Source: Amphibacillus marinus
Lineage (GTDB): Bacteria; Bacillota; Bacilli; Bacillales; Amphibacillaceae
Direction of reading: 5' to 3'
Assembly (NCBI RefSeq): GCF_900110345.1
Contig: NZ_FODJ01000004.1
Location: 1-60,921, forward strand
Length of the DNA: 60,921 bases
Under the pieces are notes generated by a model. That model was not told the DNA's origin and did no database searches. It was given only the letters and a program-made list of their open reading frames with translations. This document shows positions 1-7,884 of the stretch, in pieces. Numbering within the stretch: position 1 is the stretch's first letter; the number at the start of each line of letters is the position of its first letter. Made by a program: the position numbers and the translations under genes.

Positions 1-960
1 CAAGCGAACTATAAGGCAATGCGTGATACGACAAATGCGTATACGGTGACCAACTGGCTTACGCTAGGGATACCCGACATGGTGGTCGGCGCGTTTAACC
101 CTGAGAACCCCTTATCAGCCGAGCATTTGTTGGATAGTTTTGGAGTGGTTAGTATGATCTACGGTGGTGCCGCAGCGGCCAAGCATGTACGTGGAGTGGC
201 GACTGTGAAACCACTCACTGCCCTTAACACTCCGATTCAGGCAGGACCAATTGGCAAGCCCCTTTTCGGTCAAGGTGGTAAGCTTAACGCCTTAGCGCTA
301 TGGAAGAAGATACGCGAGAACATTGGGTTGAGTAAGCGAGCGCGTCAGGCTTCGAATTTTAAAGGTCATGTGAAGAGGGAACAGGTTGTTTTAAATGGTG
401 GGGGGAAGACTGGCGTAGGTAAGTCATTAACATTGGAACAATTTTTGAAAGAGATGGATGAATTACCTCGAGCGAGATTAGCTAAAAAAGTGGAAGATGG
501 ACTTGTAAGCCTTCCTAATGGGGAAAGATTATCCCCTTCAGTATATATGTCTAAAGCTGAAATAGATGTTCATTTATCACTATTTGATCAGGGTGCAGTC
601 AAAATTCAAAGTAAAGAAGCTTACTTTAATGCAGTCCAAAGGTATGGAGGTTCTATTGGTGACCCTAAAACAGGCACCTATGTATTGCCAAAAAATGTGG
701 TTGACAAAGCTATATTGGTTTCTGACGGTAATCCACGGATCTTAGAAAATCTTTTGGGTCTTGAAACAGGTTATCTAGGTGAGAAACCCGTTTTATTGGA
801 TTTTAATAAAATAGATGGGCTGAGAGTACCTACGGGAAATGAAGCTGGAGCTTGGCAAGGATATTGGATCCCTAGTGGTTACACAAATAATGGGATACCA
901 GAAGCAGTTATTAACCAAGTCTCCGCTGGAGGATATAAGGTAATAGATATTTTTAAATAA
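1..960 (+). CDS. C-terminal part of a polymorphic (LXG/WXG-type) toxin, 5'-truncated by the window edge
   Basis: The reading frame is open from base 1, so the ATG at 19 is internal and the true start lies outside. Residues 15-90 are rich in Gly, Ala and Pro with hydrophobic stretches, as in the pre-toxin linker of Bacillus LXG-type toxins. The last ~150 residues form a compact polar module, following a basic linker (GKSLTLEQFLKEMDEL), that would be the effector. I do not recognise its class: no HNH, EndoU or ADP-ribosyltransferase motif is evident. GC content drops from the linker to the C-terminal module, a usual sign of effector-tip exchange. A small gene 17 bp downstream fits an immunity partner. 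The toxin assignment comes from architecture and context, not from a catalytic motif. Confidence 0.7.
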   Translation, partial: QANYKAMRDTTNAYTVTNWLTLGIPDMVVGAFNPENPLSAEHLLDSFGVVSMIYGGAAAAKHVRGVATVKPLTALNTPIQAGPIGKPLFGQGGKLNALALWKKIRENIGLSKRARQASNFKGHVKREQVVLNGGGKTGVGKSLTLEQFLKEMDELPRARLAKKVEDGLVSLPNGERLSPSVYMSKAEIDVHLSLFDQGAVKIQSKEAYFNAVQRYGGSIGDPKTGTYVLPKNVVDKAILVSDGNPRILENLLGLETGYLGEKPVLLDFNKIDGLRVPTGNEAGAWQGYWIPSGYTNNGIPEAVINQVSAGGYKVIDIFK

Positions 961-977
961 GGGAAGGTGAAAATTAT

Positions 978-1325
978 ATGGAAGAAGTATATACAGGAGA
1001 TGGATTTGCAATAGTAAAGAATAATAATGAATACAAAATAGAATGGCCGCACGGTCCCTTTGATCAGGTCGTCTCTTACTCCATAACTAAGGAACTTGCT
1101 GATAAGGCATTTAAATCTTCGCAAGATGCTTATGAGGTAATGATGTATGCAAAAACAGGGAAGTGGCCTGTTAAAAGTACAGAAGATGAAGAAAAAGAAA
1201 AAGTAAGAGATTTTATAAAAAAATTTCCAGAGTTACTCATTCAGGTTCCTGATAATAGAGAGTTGTTTACACAGTCTGAGCTTAAAGAACTGCTACCTTT
1301 GGCTGAAAAGAATTTGGAGAAATAA
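978..1325 (+). CDS. Probable immunity protein for the upstream toxin
   Basis: A 115-residue soluble, charged protein with no signal peptide or membrane segment. It begins 17 bp after the toxin stop, and a GGAAGGTG ribosome binding site lies 8 bases before the ATG. Its composition (many Glu and Lys, a C-terminal helical charged tail) and its position fit a cytoplasmic cognate immunity protein. I cannot assign it to a named Imm family. It is transcribed with the toxin and has the same AT-rich composition as the effector tip. The frame after its stop stays open for 47 more codons (see the next entry). Confidence 0.65.
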   Translation: MEEVYTGDGFAIVKNNNEYKIEWPHGPFDQVVSYSITKELADKAFKSSQDAYEVMMYAKTGKWPVKSTEDEEKEKVRDFIKKFPELLIQVPDNRELFTQSELKELLPLAEKNLEK

Positions 1326-1469
1326 TTTTTTAGCAGTGGGGGAAATCCAAAACTTTTAGGAAACACTCGTACGCTATGCCGTGAGGTGATGGGTGATTTA
1401 CAGTTGATTAGCCGCCTACTGAAAGCAATAGGGCAGATGAATGTAGAAAAAGTTGAGATAGTAAATTAG
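1326..1469 (+). pseudogene. Open coding remnant directly after the immunity stop codon
   Basis: Read in the same frame as the immunity gene, the 47 codons after its TAA encode a plausible basic peptide without internal stops (it contains LLGNTRTLCREVMGDLQLIS) ending at TAG 1467-1469. There is no ribosome binding site or convincing start. It is probably the decayed tail of a displaced toxin or other protein, or an extension cut off by a nonsense change. Composition resembles coding DNA more than the AT-rich spacer that follows. I cannot name the parent family. Confidence 0.35.
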
Positions 1470-1721
1470 AATTACAAGCACCTTTTGTTGCTCAAAGCCA
1501 CTAAAGAACAATATAATCAATAGTTAAATCATCATTTAAAAATCTGCTTTCTAATAATTAGAAGCAGATTTTTATGTCTATAAACCTTCTAAATGAGCAA
1601 ATTTAAAGTCATAAAAATAACTCCCTCTGAAATTTAAAGACGTTTATAATACTAGAAGTTCCTATTCAGGCTGGGATTATGTATGCATTATTAAAATAAA
1701 TTAACGAAAGGAGCAAGGTTT
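1470..1721 (+). other. Intergenic spacer with a weak hairpin
   Basis: AT-rich DNA without a credible gene. The stretch 1541-1573 can pair as AAATCTGCTT with AAGCAGATTTTT, a 10-bp stem followed by T residues, which would act as a terminator for the toxin/immunity transcript. The rest carries only short open frames. Confidence 0.5.
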
Positions 1722-2381
1722 ATGCTGAAAATGGATGAAATCCAAAACTTATTAGCTGAAAAAAATATTAAAATGATAGTTTCTAATAAGCGAATTTATA
1801 TTGATGATCGATCAGCTCAATCTGTCCCCTTGGAAAACCATTATGGTATCTCTAGGGAAATCTCTAAAGATGATACAGAATTAAAATGGAGTTACTGTTT
1901 TTATTTTCGTGAAAGAAGGAATACTGAGGAGATTCGTATTTTAAAACAATTTAATACAAAAGAGAAAGCGTTGAATTATTTGTTTTTTAAAGAAATTAGT
2001 AGATACTTTATGAGTGAATTTATCATACCTAGCCGTAGTTATGAAATAGAGCATTGGACTTTTGAAAAGGTGCGTAGAGATATGGAACGGTTAAACATAC
2101 CTGCTCAATACCTTTCTGATGAGACTAAAGTAGTTCCTAATTCAATAATTTATCAGCAGAAGAACAATTTGTGGTACACAGGGTTCATAAATGACAAAAA
2201 AGAAAAAATTTATGAATCTCCAAATGGCAATGGTGACAGTGAATGGTTTTTTTCTTTATATGGAAATGATATATATTTATTTTTTTTATTTGATAAATAT
2301 ACTGAAGAATTATTAGACAGAAATATAATAGAAAAAGCTTTTTCAGATCAAGTTAAATTAATCGTTCTTGATTATAAGTAG
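1722..2381 (+). CDS. Hypothetical protein, possible orphan immunity protein
   Basis: A 219-residue soluble protein rich in Lys, Glu, Ile and aromatic residues, with no signal peptide or membrane helix. The start is set by AAAGGAG eight bases before the ATG; a second ATG three codons later is less well spaced. The N-terminal ~20 residues (DEIQNLLAEKNI) form a likely helix, and the rest looks mixed alpha/beta. I do not recognise the family. Its place downstream of a toxin/immunity pair and its AT-rich composition suggest an orphan immunity gene, a common feature of these loci, but nothing in the sequence proves this. Confidence 0.5.
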   Translation: MLKMDEIQNLLAEKNIKMIVSNKRIYIDDRSAQSVPLENHYGISREISKDDTELKWSYCFYFRERRNTEEIRILKQFNTKEKALNYLFFKEISRYFMSEFIIPSRSYEIEHWTFEKVRRDMERLNIPAQYLSDETKVVPNSIIYQQKNNLWYTGFINDKKEKIYESPNGNGDSEWFFSLYGNDIYLFFLFDKYTEELLDRNIIEKAFSDQVKLIVLDYK

Positions 2382-2437
2382 AAAAAAATTAAACTCTTCT
2401 CCACTCAGGTGTTCGGAAATTATTAGGTTTTTTAAAT

Positions 2438-2462
2438 GACGAATTGTAATATTAAGTGCAAC
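2438..2462 (+). repeat. Left terminal inverted repeat of the IS30 element
   Basis: It matches the reverse complement of 3250-3274 at 21 of 25 positions; the inner 11 bases (ATTAAGTGCAA) are identical. Transposase helix-turn-helix domains of IS30 bind such ends. Confidence 0.8.
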
Positions 2463-2550
2463 ACCAAAAAACATGTTAAAAAATAAAACAGCCCATAACA
2501 GCTTCGTGTAAAATGTAAGTTACCACACAAACACATCACGGAGGCCTGTT

Positions 2551-3265
2551 ATGAGCTACAAACATCTTACCACATTTGAAAGAGCACGTATAGAAACCCT
2601 TTATGACCAAGGAAATGCAATCCGTAGGATTGCTAGAAAACTTGAACGCTCAGCTTCTACAATCTCAAGAGAATTGGCACGTCATGCCCGAAACCGCCTT
2701 TATACTGCTGAACATGCACAGAAAACATACAGCACGCGTCGTTTGAATTGTGGACGCGAGGGAAAATGGTCGCCTGAACGTGCTGAAATTATTAATGAAA
2801 AGCTACAGCGAAGCTGGTCACCCGAACAAATCATTGGGCGATTATTTCAAGGTTCGCTCATTTTTAAAACCCTTTATCGGTGGCTTTATCAAGGATTGTT
2901 AGTTAATCGTAATTTAACCGTTCTCCGTCATAAAGGCAAGTGCCAGAAACCCCAAGAGACCAGAGGACGATTTAACGTAGGTAAGTCCATTTCGAGGAAA
3001 AGAATTTGCCTGCTATCATGCGATTTAAAAAGATACGCCTATAAAGATATATTTTGCAGACCCTTACGCCTCTTGGCAACGGGGCAGTAACGAGAATGCG
3101 AATGGTCTCTTAAGAGAGTTCTTCCCAAAGAAAACCGATTTAGCCCAAGTATCTGACCAAGAACTTATTCATGATTTATCACTAATCAACAATAGACCAA
3201 GAAAATGTTTAAATTGGAAAACCATACACGAAGCGTTCCAGGAAGAACTGTTGCACTTAATTTGA
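2551..3265 (+). pseudogene. IS30-family transposase, deleted and frameshifted
   Basis: The frame starts well (ATG 2551 after GGAGG) and encodes the IS30 N-terminal helix-turn-helix region (LTTFERARIETLYDQGNAIR, then ARKLERSASTISREL) to about residue 150 (GKSIS). Sequence then jumps to the region that normally follows the second catalytic Asp (RGKEFACYHAI), in another frame and with a TAA at 3026-3028 where a Glu codon is expected. It continues as YFADPYASWQRGSNENANG to LLHLI and stops at 3265. So the first catalytic Asp and most of the DDE core are lost, while the final Glu (in SNENANG) remains. The short shared CGAGGA at the junction suggests deletion through microhomology. Confidence 0.9.
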
Positions 3266-3274
3266 CAAACCGTC
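3250..3274 (-). repeat. Right terminal inverted repeat of the IS30 element
   Basis: Partner of the left end at 2438-2462. It overlaps the last codons of the transposase, as is usual for this family. Confidence 0.8.
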
Positions 3275-3299
3275 TTATAAAAAAGAAAGGGGATTTGCT

Positions 3300-3530
3300 A
3301 TGTTTGTCGTACCAGAATATATTTTAAAGCATTTGGGTTTGTTAATGGGTCATGCGTTTAATATTTTTCTCGTAGGTGTTGGGGTCACTATGTGTATTAA
3401 TTTTCTTAATGAGGGGGATATCCCTGGCTTACTGTTTTCTATCGCCTTTACCCTTGCAATAGGGGCATGGACTATTCATTTAATTCGAGCGGCAATAAAG
3501 AGAGAGCGAGAAAAGGAGCAAGAAAATTAA
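3300..3530 (+). CDS. Small two-helix membrane protein
   Basis: A 76-residue protein with an AAAGGGG ribosome binding site 8 bases before the ATG. Two hydrophobic segments (about 14-33 and 41-62) are joined by a short acidic turn (NEGDIP), and a highly charged tail (KREREKEQEN) follows, probably cytoplasmic. It begins 25 bp after the IS30 end, so its native promoter may have been displaced. I do not recognise a family. Confidence 0.55.
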   Translation: MFVVPEYILKHLGLLMGHAFNIFLVGVGVTMCINFLNEGDIPGLLFSIAFTLAIGAWTIHLIRAAIKREREKEQEN

Positions 3531-3969
3531 GCTTTTTCTATTTGCAATTAAACATGTATAATTATTCTTTAAAATAGGTTTACTAGAATTATTAGTTGTT
3601 TTTTTACGAAAAGAGATGAGTAGGGTGAATTGGCTGCTATGTCAGTCATAAGTCCTGAACAGAAGAGGTTGCTTTATAAGCAACCTCTTTCTATATACAA
3701 TAACGCTTACTATTTTAAATTTTTAATAGAACCCTCTGTCTATTTCTCCTAATACAAGCAAATTAACTTAATATCAGATGCACTTTTATAGTGCGGCATT
3801 AGCTAGCTTCCCACCCTTGATAAAATCTTAAAACTATATTTTTAAAAAATTAAAGAGAAATATAGTAGAAACCATTTAAAAGACTGGTTTTTTTGTAGTT
3901 TTATGGTAAAATAACAGGCGGAAAGTATTGCTATTAATTAAATAATTGAATAAGGTGGGAAGAATAAGA
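3531..3969 (+). other. Intergenic region before the YHYH gene
   Basis: AT-rich spacer of 439 bp. Besides the terminator at 3664-3688 it has a second weak hairpin at 3869-3890 (AAACCA with TGGTTT, 10-base loop) followed by seven T residues, which could also terminate. The 3907-3915 TAAAATAAC stretch could hold a -10 element for the downstream gene. No further gene is supported. Confidence 0.45.
3664..3688 (+). terminator. Rho-independent terminator
   Basis: A perfect 11-bp stem, AGAGGTTGCTT with AAGCAACCTCT, closes a 3-base loop. A modest T-rich tail follows. It lies 134 bp after the small membrane protein gene. Confidence 0.7.
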
Positions 3970-5214
3970 ATGAAAAAAAGCGGACTTATTATTGTTTTAA
4001 TTATATTTACCTTGTTTTCTTTAAATACTTATCAAGTTTATGCCCATCCTGGTCGAACAGACGCTAATGGCGGCCATTATTGCAGAACGAATTGTGAAAA
4101 ATGGGGTTATGAGTATGATGAATATCATTATCATAATTCTGGTGGCTCTGGTAGTAGCTCCGGATCAAGCTCAAGCACAAGCACTGGTACGCCTGCCCCA
4201 GCCAAACCAAGCTACACGCAGGCGGATGTGGATGAGGGCACGGAAGATGGTGAAAAGGCAGGCTACGAGGCAGGTTATAGTCGATCAGAGAAAAGATCAA
4301 CGTCAGATCATTCAGATGAAGGCTATAAGATTGGCTATTCAGCAGGCTATCTAGCAGGGTATAATGCGGGGTTAGAAAAAATAAAAGCAGAGGATCGAGA
4401 TGCTGGGCTAGCAAAGGGTAAGACAGATGGTAAGCAAGGTGCTCGTGATGGTCAAGCTACGCCTGAGGCAAAAGCCGGAAGATCGGATGATTGGAACGCA
4501 GGCTATCAAGAAGCTTATCAATTAGCTTACAACAACGAAGAGCAAGTTATGGAAGCTGAGCAAGCTGGTTATGACATGGGTGAACTATTATTAGAATTAG
4601 TTGTTCCGGAAAAATATCAGGCGGACAATGCGCTCAGTGTGGCATTTAAAACGTTTTATCAAACCGGCTTTGATAAGGCATTTGCTGAAGAGGAAGCTAA
4701 TTATTATCAAAGCGGCTATGATCGAGGCTATGCCCTTGAGGACGATGGGATGGATTTGGCAGATGAGCGCTTTAATGACGCATTTGAATCTGGGTATCAA
4801 GCTGGATTAGCTGCTAAATTAGCTGAGTTTTTCGAACAAGGCTATCATGATGCTTTTTTAATGATAGATTTTGAATTACCAGATTCTATTTTAGAGCAAA
4901 AGTTGCAGGAATCGTATCAGGCTGGGTTCATGGCAAATGAAATTGCAGCAGAGATAAAGAATAAGGCTTTTAATCTTGGGTATGAGAATAAAGAATATGT
5001 TATTGCTGATACTTTTTTAGTTAATGATGATTCGGGCAGCTTGTATGATGAATTATTCTATCAAGGTCAAGAAGCTAGACAAAGTGATCGACAACAGCAA
5101 CTGAAAGTAACTGGAATTGTTTTAATAATTATCCTTGTCGTAGCAGGCTTGGTTTCAACTGTCTTATATCGTAAAGGAAAGCTTAAGCCAATATCATTTA
5201 AAAAAGCAAGCTAA
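3970..5214 (+). CDS. Secreted YHYH-domain protein with Gly-Tyr repeats and a C-terminal membrane anchor
   Basis: I place the start at ATG 3970, 9 bases after AAGGTGGGA; an in-frame TTG at 3946 is poorer. Residues 1-25 are a signal peptide ending in VYA. The mature protein opens with HPGRTDANGGHYCRTNCEKW and ends that module with YHYH, the signature of the YHYH domain, with two Cys that may form a disulfide. A Ser/Gly/Thr linker follows. The middle (about 80-370) is a run of degenerate 11-20-residue units of the form AGYxxGY or GxxxA, with regularly spaced aromatics and many acids. A transmembrane helix near the end (VLIIILVVAGLVSTVLY) precedes a basic tail. It is probably a membrane-anchored surface protein; its function is unknown. 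Confidence 0.7.
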   Translation: MKKSGLIIVLIIFTLFSLNTYQVYAHPGRTDANGGHYCRTNCEKWGYEYDEYHYHNSGGSGSSSGSSSSTSTGTPAPAKPSYTQADVDEGTEDGEKAGYEAGYSRSEKRSTSDHSDEGYKIGYSAGYLAGYNAGLEKIKAEDRDAGLAKGKTDGKQGARDGQATPEAKAGRSDDWNAGYQEAYQLAYNNEEQVMEAEQAGYDMGELLLELVVPEKYQADNALSVAFKTFYQTGFDKAFAEEEANYYQSGYDRGYALEDDGMDLADERFNDAFESGYQAGLAAKLAEFFEQGYHDAFLMIDFELPDSILEQKLQESYQAGFMANEIAAEIKNKAFNLGYENKEYVIADTFLVNDDSGSLYDELFYQGQEARQSDRQQQLKVTGIVLIIILVVAGLVSTVLYRKGKLKPISFKKAS

Positions 5215-5344
5215 CAAGGGGATTAAATAAGTATAACCATTCTATCCCTTGAGTAAGTGTACGTGAGTCTGCTTTAATATAGGTATCGGCCGATAGAATT
5301 CTTCGAAAGGGGGAATGAATTGAAATGATTCAGTATAGTGAGGT

Positions 5345-5366
5345 GGCTTCTGCATAGTCAGAAGCC
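5345..5366 (+). terminator. Hairpin 1 of a tandem pair
   Basis: A perfect 8-bp stem, GGCTTCTG with CAGAAGCC, with a 6-base loop. It lies 130 bp downstream of the YHYH gene and just ahead of a second hairpin. T-richness after it is poor, so termination may depend on the pair. Confidence 0.45.
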
Positions 5367-5374
5367 CTAGACAG

Positions 5375-5403
5375 AATGAGGTCGCCTAATTAGCGGCCTC
5401 ATT
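5375..5403 (+). terminator. Hairpin 2 of a tandem pair, probable terminator
   Basis: An 11-bp stem, AATGAGGTCGC with GCGGCCTCATT (one G-U pair), 7-base loop, followed by T-rich sequence. The 5215-5517 spacer otherwise contains no gene I can support. Confidence 0.6.
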
Positions 5404-5517
5404 TCATTATTTAACTGGATAATTGAGCTGTTTTCTAGTACGATTAACATAATAAATGGTGTGTAGGTGTTTTTGTACTGCTTACACCCGAAAACCAATT
5501 GGAAAGGGGTGTTACAG

Positions 5518-5622
5518 ATGGTCAAATTAAAAAGCTGTGAGCAAGTTAGGCTTACTATTTTTAAGGAGGGCGTCAATGCAATACAAAAACGGAAAAGAGG
5601 TGCTTCCCCAGAGCTTGCTTGA
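5518..5622 (+). CDS. Possible 34-residue leader peptide
   Basis: ATG 5518 follows a strong AAAGGGG ribosome binding site. The frame runs 34 codons (MVKLKSCEQV to GASPELA) and overlaps the start of the downstream regulator gene in another frame. The overlap would let translation of the small frame open or block the regulator's own AAGGAGGG site. The peptide is basic and has no known relative that I recognise, so it may be only a chance frame with a good site. Confidence 0.3.
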   Translation: MVKLKSCEQVRLTIFKEGVNAIQKRKRGASPELA

Positions 5623-5866
5623 GGAGCTGCAAAAGTATATTCAAGGTGAGCTCATTTATATCCCTAAGCAGTCCGGTCAGCGGATGGGCTGGGGTGAAGG
5701 CAATGGATCACGCCAAATGATTCGGAAGCGTAATGAGGAAATATATCGCTTGTATGAGGGTGGCTATTCTCTACAAGCGCTGGAAGAAAAATATTGCTTA
5801 GCAGCGGATAGTGTGCGAAAAATCGTTTATCAAACACGTGATCGATTACAGAACACACCGCATTAA
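5576..5866 (+). CDS. CD3324-family, Mor-like helix-turn-helix protein
   Basis: ATG 5576 is preceded by AAGGAGGG; the frame is open further upstream, but the ribosome binding site fixes this start. The 96-residue product matches the CD3324/Mor-activator-like pattern: an N-terminal QYKNGKEVLPQSLLEELQKY helix, YIQGELIYIP, a basic GSR...RKRNEEIYRLYEGG segment, then a C-terminal helix-turn-helix (SLQALEEKYCLAADSVRKIV). Mor proteins are phage Mu activators, but small relatives are common on Firmicute chromosomes as regulators of unknown targets. It stands alone and converges on the transporter operon. Confidence 0.75.
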   Translation: MQYKNGKEVLPQSLLEELQKYIQGELIYIPKQSGQRMGWGEGNGSRQMIRKRNEEIYRLYEGGYSLQALEEKYCLAADSVRKIVYQTRDRLQNTPH

Positions 5867-5871
5867 AAAAG

Positions 5872-5910
5872 CAGCGTATCGATGGTAGGTAAGGTAACCA
5901 TGATGCGCTG
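5872..5910 (+). terminator. Bidirectional terminator between converging genes
   Basis: CAGCGTATC pairs with GATGCGCTG (9 bp, one G-U pair), followed by TTTT on the plus strand and preceded by AAAAAA, which gives a T-run on the minus strand. It serves the regulator gene on one side and the transporter operon on the other. Confidence 0.7.
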
Positions 5911-5926
5911 TTTTAATTAACCTTAT

Positions 5927-6901
5927 TTATTTAACAAAGTGACAAGCAACACGTTGACCAGCTCTGACCTCTCTGAGTTTAGGTTTCTGTTCTTTACATA
6001 GCTCAGTTGCGAATGGACAACGGGTGTGGAACACACAGCCTGATGGTGGGGCGAGTGGTGATGGGATTTCACCCTTTAATGGGATGCGTTCTTTTTTGCT
6101 ACCATCTAGGACGCTTGAAAACAATGCTTGTGTGTATGGATGGAGTGGTTCAGCAAACAAACTATCAGTATCAGCCTCCTCCATCATTTCTCCTAAGTAG
6201 AGAACACCAATTCGATCTGAGATGTAGCGTACGACGCTAATATCATGGGCGATAAAAAGCATGGTTAAATTTAGATTTTTTTGTAGCGCTTTTAATATAT
6301 TCAAAATTTGCGATTGAATGGACACGTCTAATGCTGAAACAGGTTCATCTAAGATGGCTATTTCAGGGTCGACAATTAATGCCCTAGCAATGCCAATTCG
6401 CTGGCGCTGACCCCCAGAAAACTCATGAGGATAGCGAAAGTAATGCTCTGTCTGTAGACCAACCTGTTCTAACAATGCTAACGCCTTTTCTTGACGAATT
6501 GCAGCTTTCTTTACACCATGAATGCGTAATGGCTCCTCTAAAATTTGACCAACTGTTTTACGTGGATTAAGCGAAGAAAAGGGATCTTGGAAAATGAGTT
6601 GTAAATCTTTTCTCAGCTTACGCATTTCATTTATCTTTAAGGCTGTCAGGTCCTGGTTTTTATAGAGTACTTCCCCAGAGCTTGGCTTAGTTAATTGTAA
6701 AATTGTCCGAGCTAATGTACTTTTACCTGAGCCAGATTCACCTACTAAGCCATAGACTTCACCTTTATTTAGTTGAAATGAGACGTTATTTACCGCACGA
6801 ACGTACTTGGTTTTCCCTGATAGTTTCTCAAGCGTTCCACTAGCAGTAAATGACTTCGACAGGTTTCTAATTTCTAAGATGGGTTGATGATCTTCCTTCA
6901 A
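5927..6901 (-). CDS. Oligopeptide-type ABC transporter ATP-binding protein (OppF/DppF-like)
   Basis: A 324-residue ATPase of the peptide/nickel importer group. Visible motifs: Walker [10 protein letters not shown], signature SGGQRQRIGIARAL, Walker B AILDEPVSALD, and H-loop FIAHD. The C-terminal oligopeptide-transporter extension carries the Cys-rich CVFHTRCPFATELC segment that in some family members holds an Fe-S cluster. The TTG start overlaps the TGA of the upstream ATPase (TTGA), so the two are translationally coupled. It is the last gene of a five-gene minus-strand operon and pairs with the 6898-7884 ATPase as a heterodimer on the inner face of the membrane. The substrate is not evident; family members carry peptides, nickel or sugars. 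Confidence 0.92.
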   Translation of the reverse strand: MKEDHQPILEIRNLSKSFTASGTLEKLSGKTKYVRAVNNVSFQLNKGEVYGLVGESGSGKSTLARTILQLTKPSSGEVLYKNQDLTALKINEMRKLRKDLQLIFQDPFSSLNPRKTVGQILEEPLRIHGVKKAAIRQEKALALLEQVGLQTEHYFRYPHEFSGGQRQRIGIARALIVDPEIAILDEPVSALDVSIQSQILNILKALQKNLNLTMLFIAHDISVVRYISDRIGVLYLGEMMEEADTDSLFAEPLHPYTQALFSSVLDGSKKERIPLKGEIPSPLAPPSGCVFHTRCPFATELCKEQKPKLREVRAGQRVACHFVK

Positions 6902-7884
6902 TCTAACCAGCCCCCTTTTTCCTCATCATACAACCAGCATTGCACGCGCTGCCCATCATTAGAAAACATTGGTGGCTCTTGTTCACGACATAAGTCAGTT
7001 GCATAAGGGCATCTTGTTGAAAAGCTACAGCCCTTTGGAATGTTACTTAATGATGGGACAGTACCTGTTATTGCCGGTAAAGGCTCGGTTCGGTCGCTGT
7101 TTAACTTAGGCATTGATGCTAATAATAGCTTTGTATACGGATGTAAGGGCTGATTGAAGATTGTTTCTGTTGGCCCCTCTTCGACAATTTGACCTAAGTA
7201 CATAACTTTCACACTTGAACAAATTTCACGAACAACACCTAAATCATGTGTGATAAATAGGATGCTCATTTCAAATTCCGTATTTAACTGAATAATTAAA
7301 TCAAGAATTTGTGCTTGAATTGTAACATCAAGAGCAGTTGTCGGCTCATCAGCAATTAACAGCTTAGGCTTGCTTACTAATGCCATTGCAATCATAACAC
7401 GCTGTTGCATCCCACCCGATAATTCATGCGGATAGCTATTAAAGCGAGTTTCTGGTGAAGGAATGCCTGTTAGACGAAGAAATTCGATCGCCTGTTTGCG
7501 TGCAGTTTTTTTGGATAGAGACTGGTGGGTCCGAATTGCTTCAACGATTTGATTGCCAACTGTATAAAGTGGATTGAGCGACGACAATGCATCTTGAAAA
7601 ATAATTGAAATATCATTGCCACGTAATTTTCTTAACTCGGCCTCTGATAAAGCCAACACATCCTTATTATCAAAGTGAATCTGTCCGTTATATTCAATGT
7701 TACCTTCTCTGTCGAGTAAGCGAATTAATGATTGCGACATCACACTTTTACCGGAGCCTGACTCCCCAACAACTCCAGTCACTTCGCCTTTTTCGATTGA
7801 AAAGCTAACACCACGGACTGGAGAGACCCGTCCTTTATTTGTGTGGATATGGGTGTGTAGTTGCTCAACCTTTAATAACGTCAT
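6898..7884 (-). CDS. Oligopeptide-type ABC transporter ATP-binding protein (OppD/DppD-like)
   Basis: A 328-residue ATPase with Walker [10 protein letters not shown], signature [14 protein letters not shown], Walker [13 protein letters not shown] and H-loop FITHD. It ends with the oligopeptide-transporter C-terminal domain ([14 protein letters not shown]). ATG follows GGGTGG and overlaps the upstream permease stop by 4 bp. It forms the ATPase heterodimer with the next gene. N- and C-terminal domains are complete and of usual length. Confidence 0.92.
   Translation of the reverse strand: MTLLKVEQLHTHIHTNKGRVSPVRGVSFSIEKGEVTGVVGESGSGKSVMSQSLIRLLDREGNIEYNGQIHFDNKDVLALSEAELRKLRGNDISIIFQDALSSLNPLYTVGNQIVEAIRTHQSLSKKTARKQAIEFLRLTGIPSPETRFNSYPHELSGGMQQRVMIAMALVSKPKLLIADEPTTALDVTIQAQILDLIIQLNTEFEMSILFITHDLGVVREICSSVKVMYLGQIVEEGPTETIFNQPLHPYTKLLLASMPKLNSDRTEPLPAITGTVPSLSNIPKGCSFSTRCPYATDLCREQEPPMFSNDGQRVQCWLYDEEKGGWLD

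Larger units (their letters stand above)
2438..3274 (+). mobile_element. IS30-family element with an internal deletion
   Basis: A degenerate IS30-type insertion sequence. It is bounded by imperfect 25-bp terminal inverted repeats (21 of 25 positions match) at 2438-2462 and 3250-3274, and encloses a broken transposase on the plus strand. At 837 bp it is shorter than a typical IS30 copy (about 1.0-1.1 kb) because the middle of the transposase gene is gone. I see no clear target duplication: the flanks are AAT on the left and TTA on the right. It should not be able to move without a helper. Confidence 0.85.

Noticed and set aside
2438-3274. Intact IS30 element
   Set aside because: The transposase has lost its middle part, changed frame and gained a stop codon.
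4064-4414. Minus-strand frame opposite the YHYH gene
   Set aside because: It is a shadow of the repetitive coding region, with abnormal composition rich in His, Leu and Pro and no ribosome binding site.
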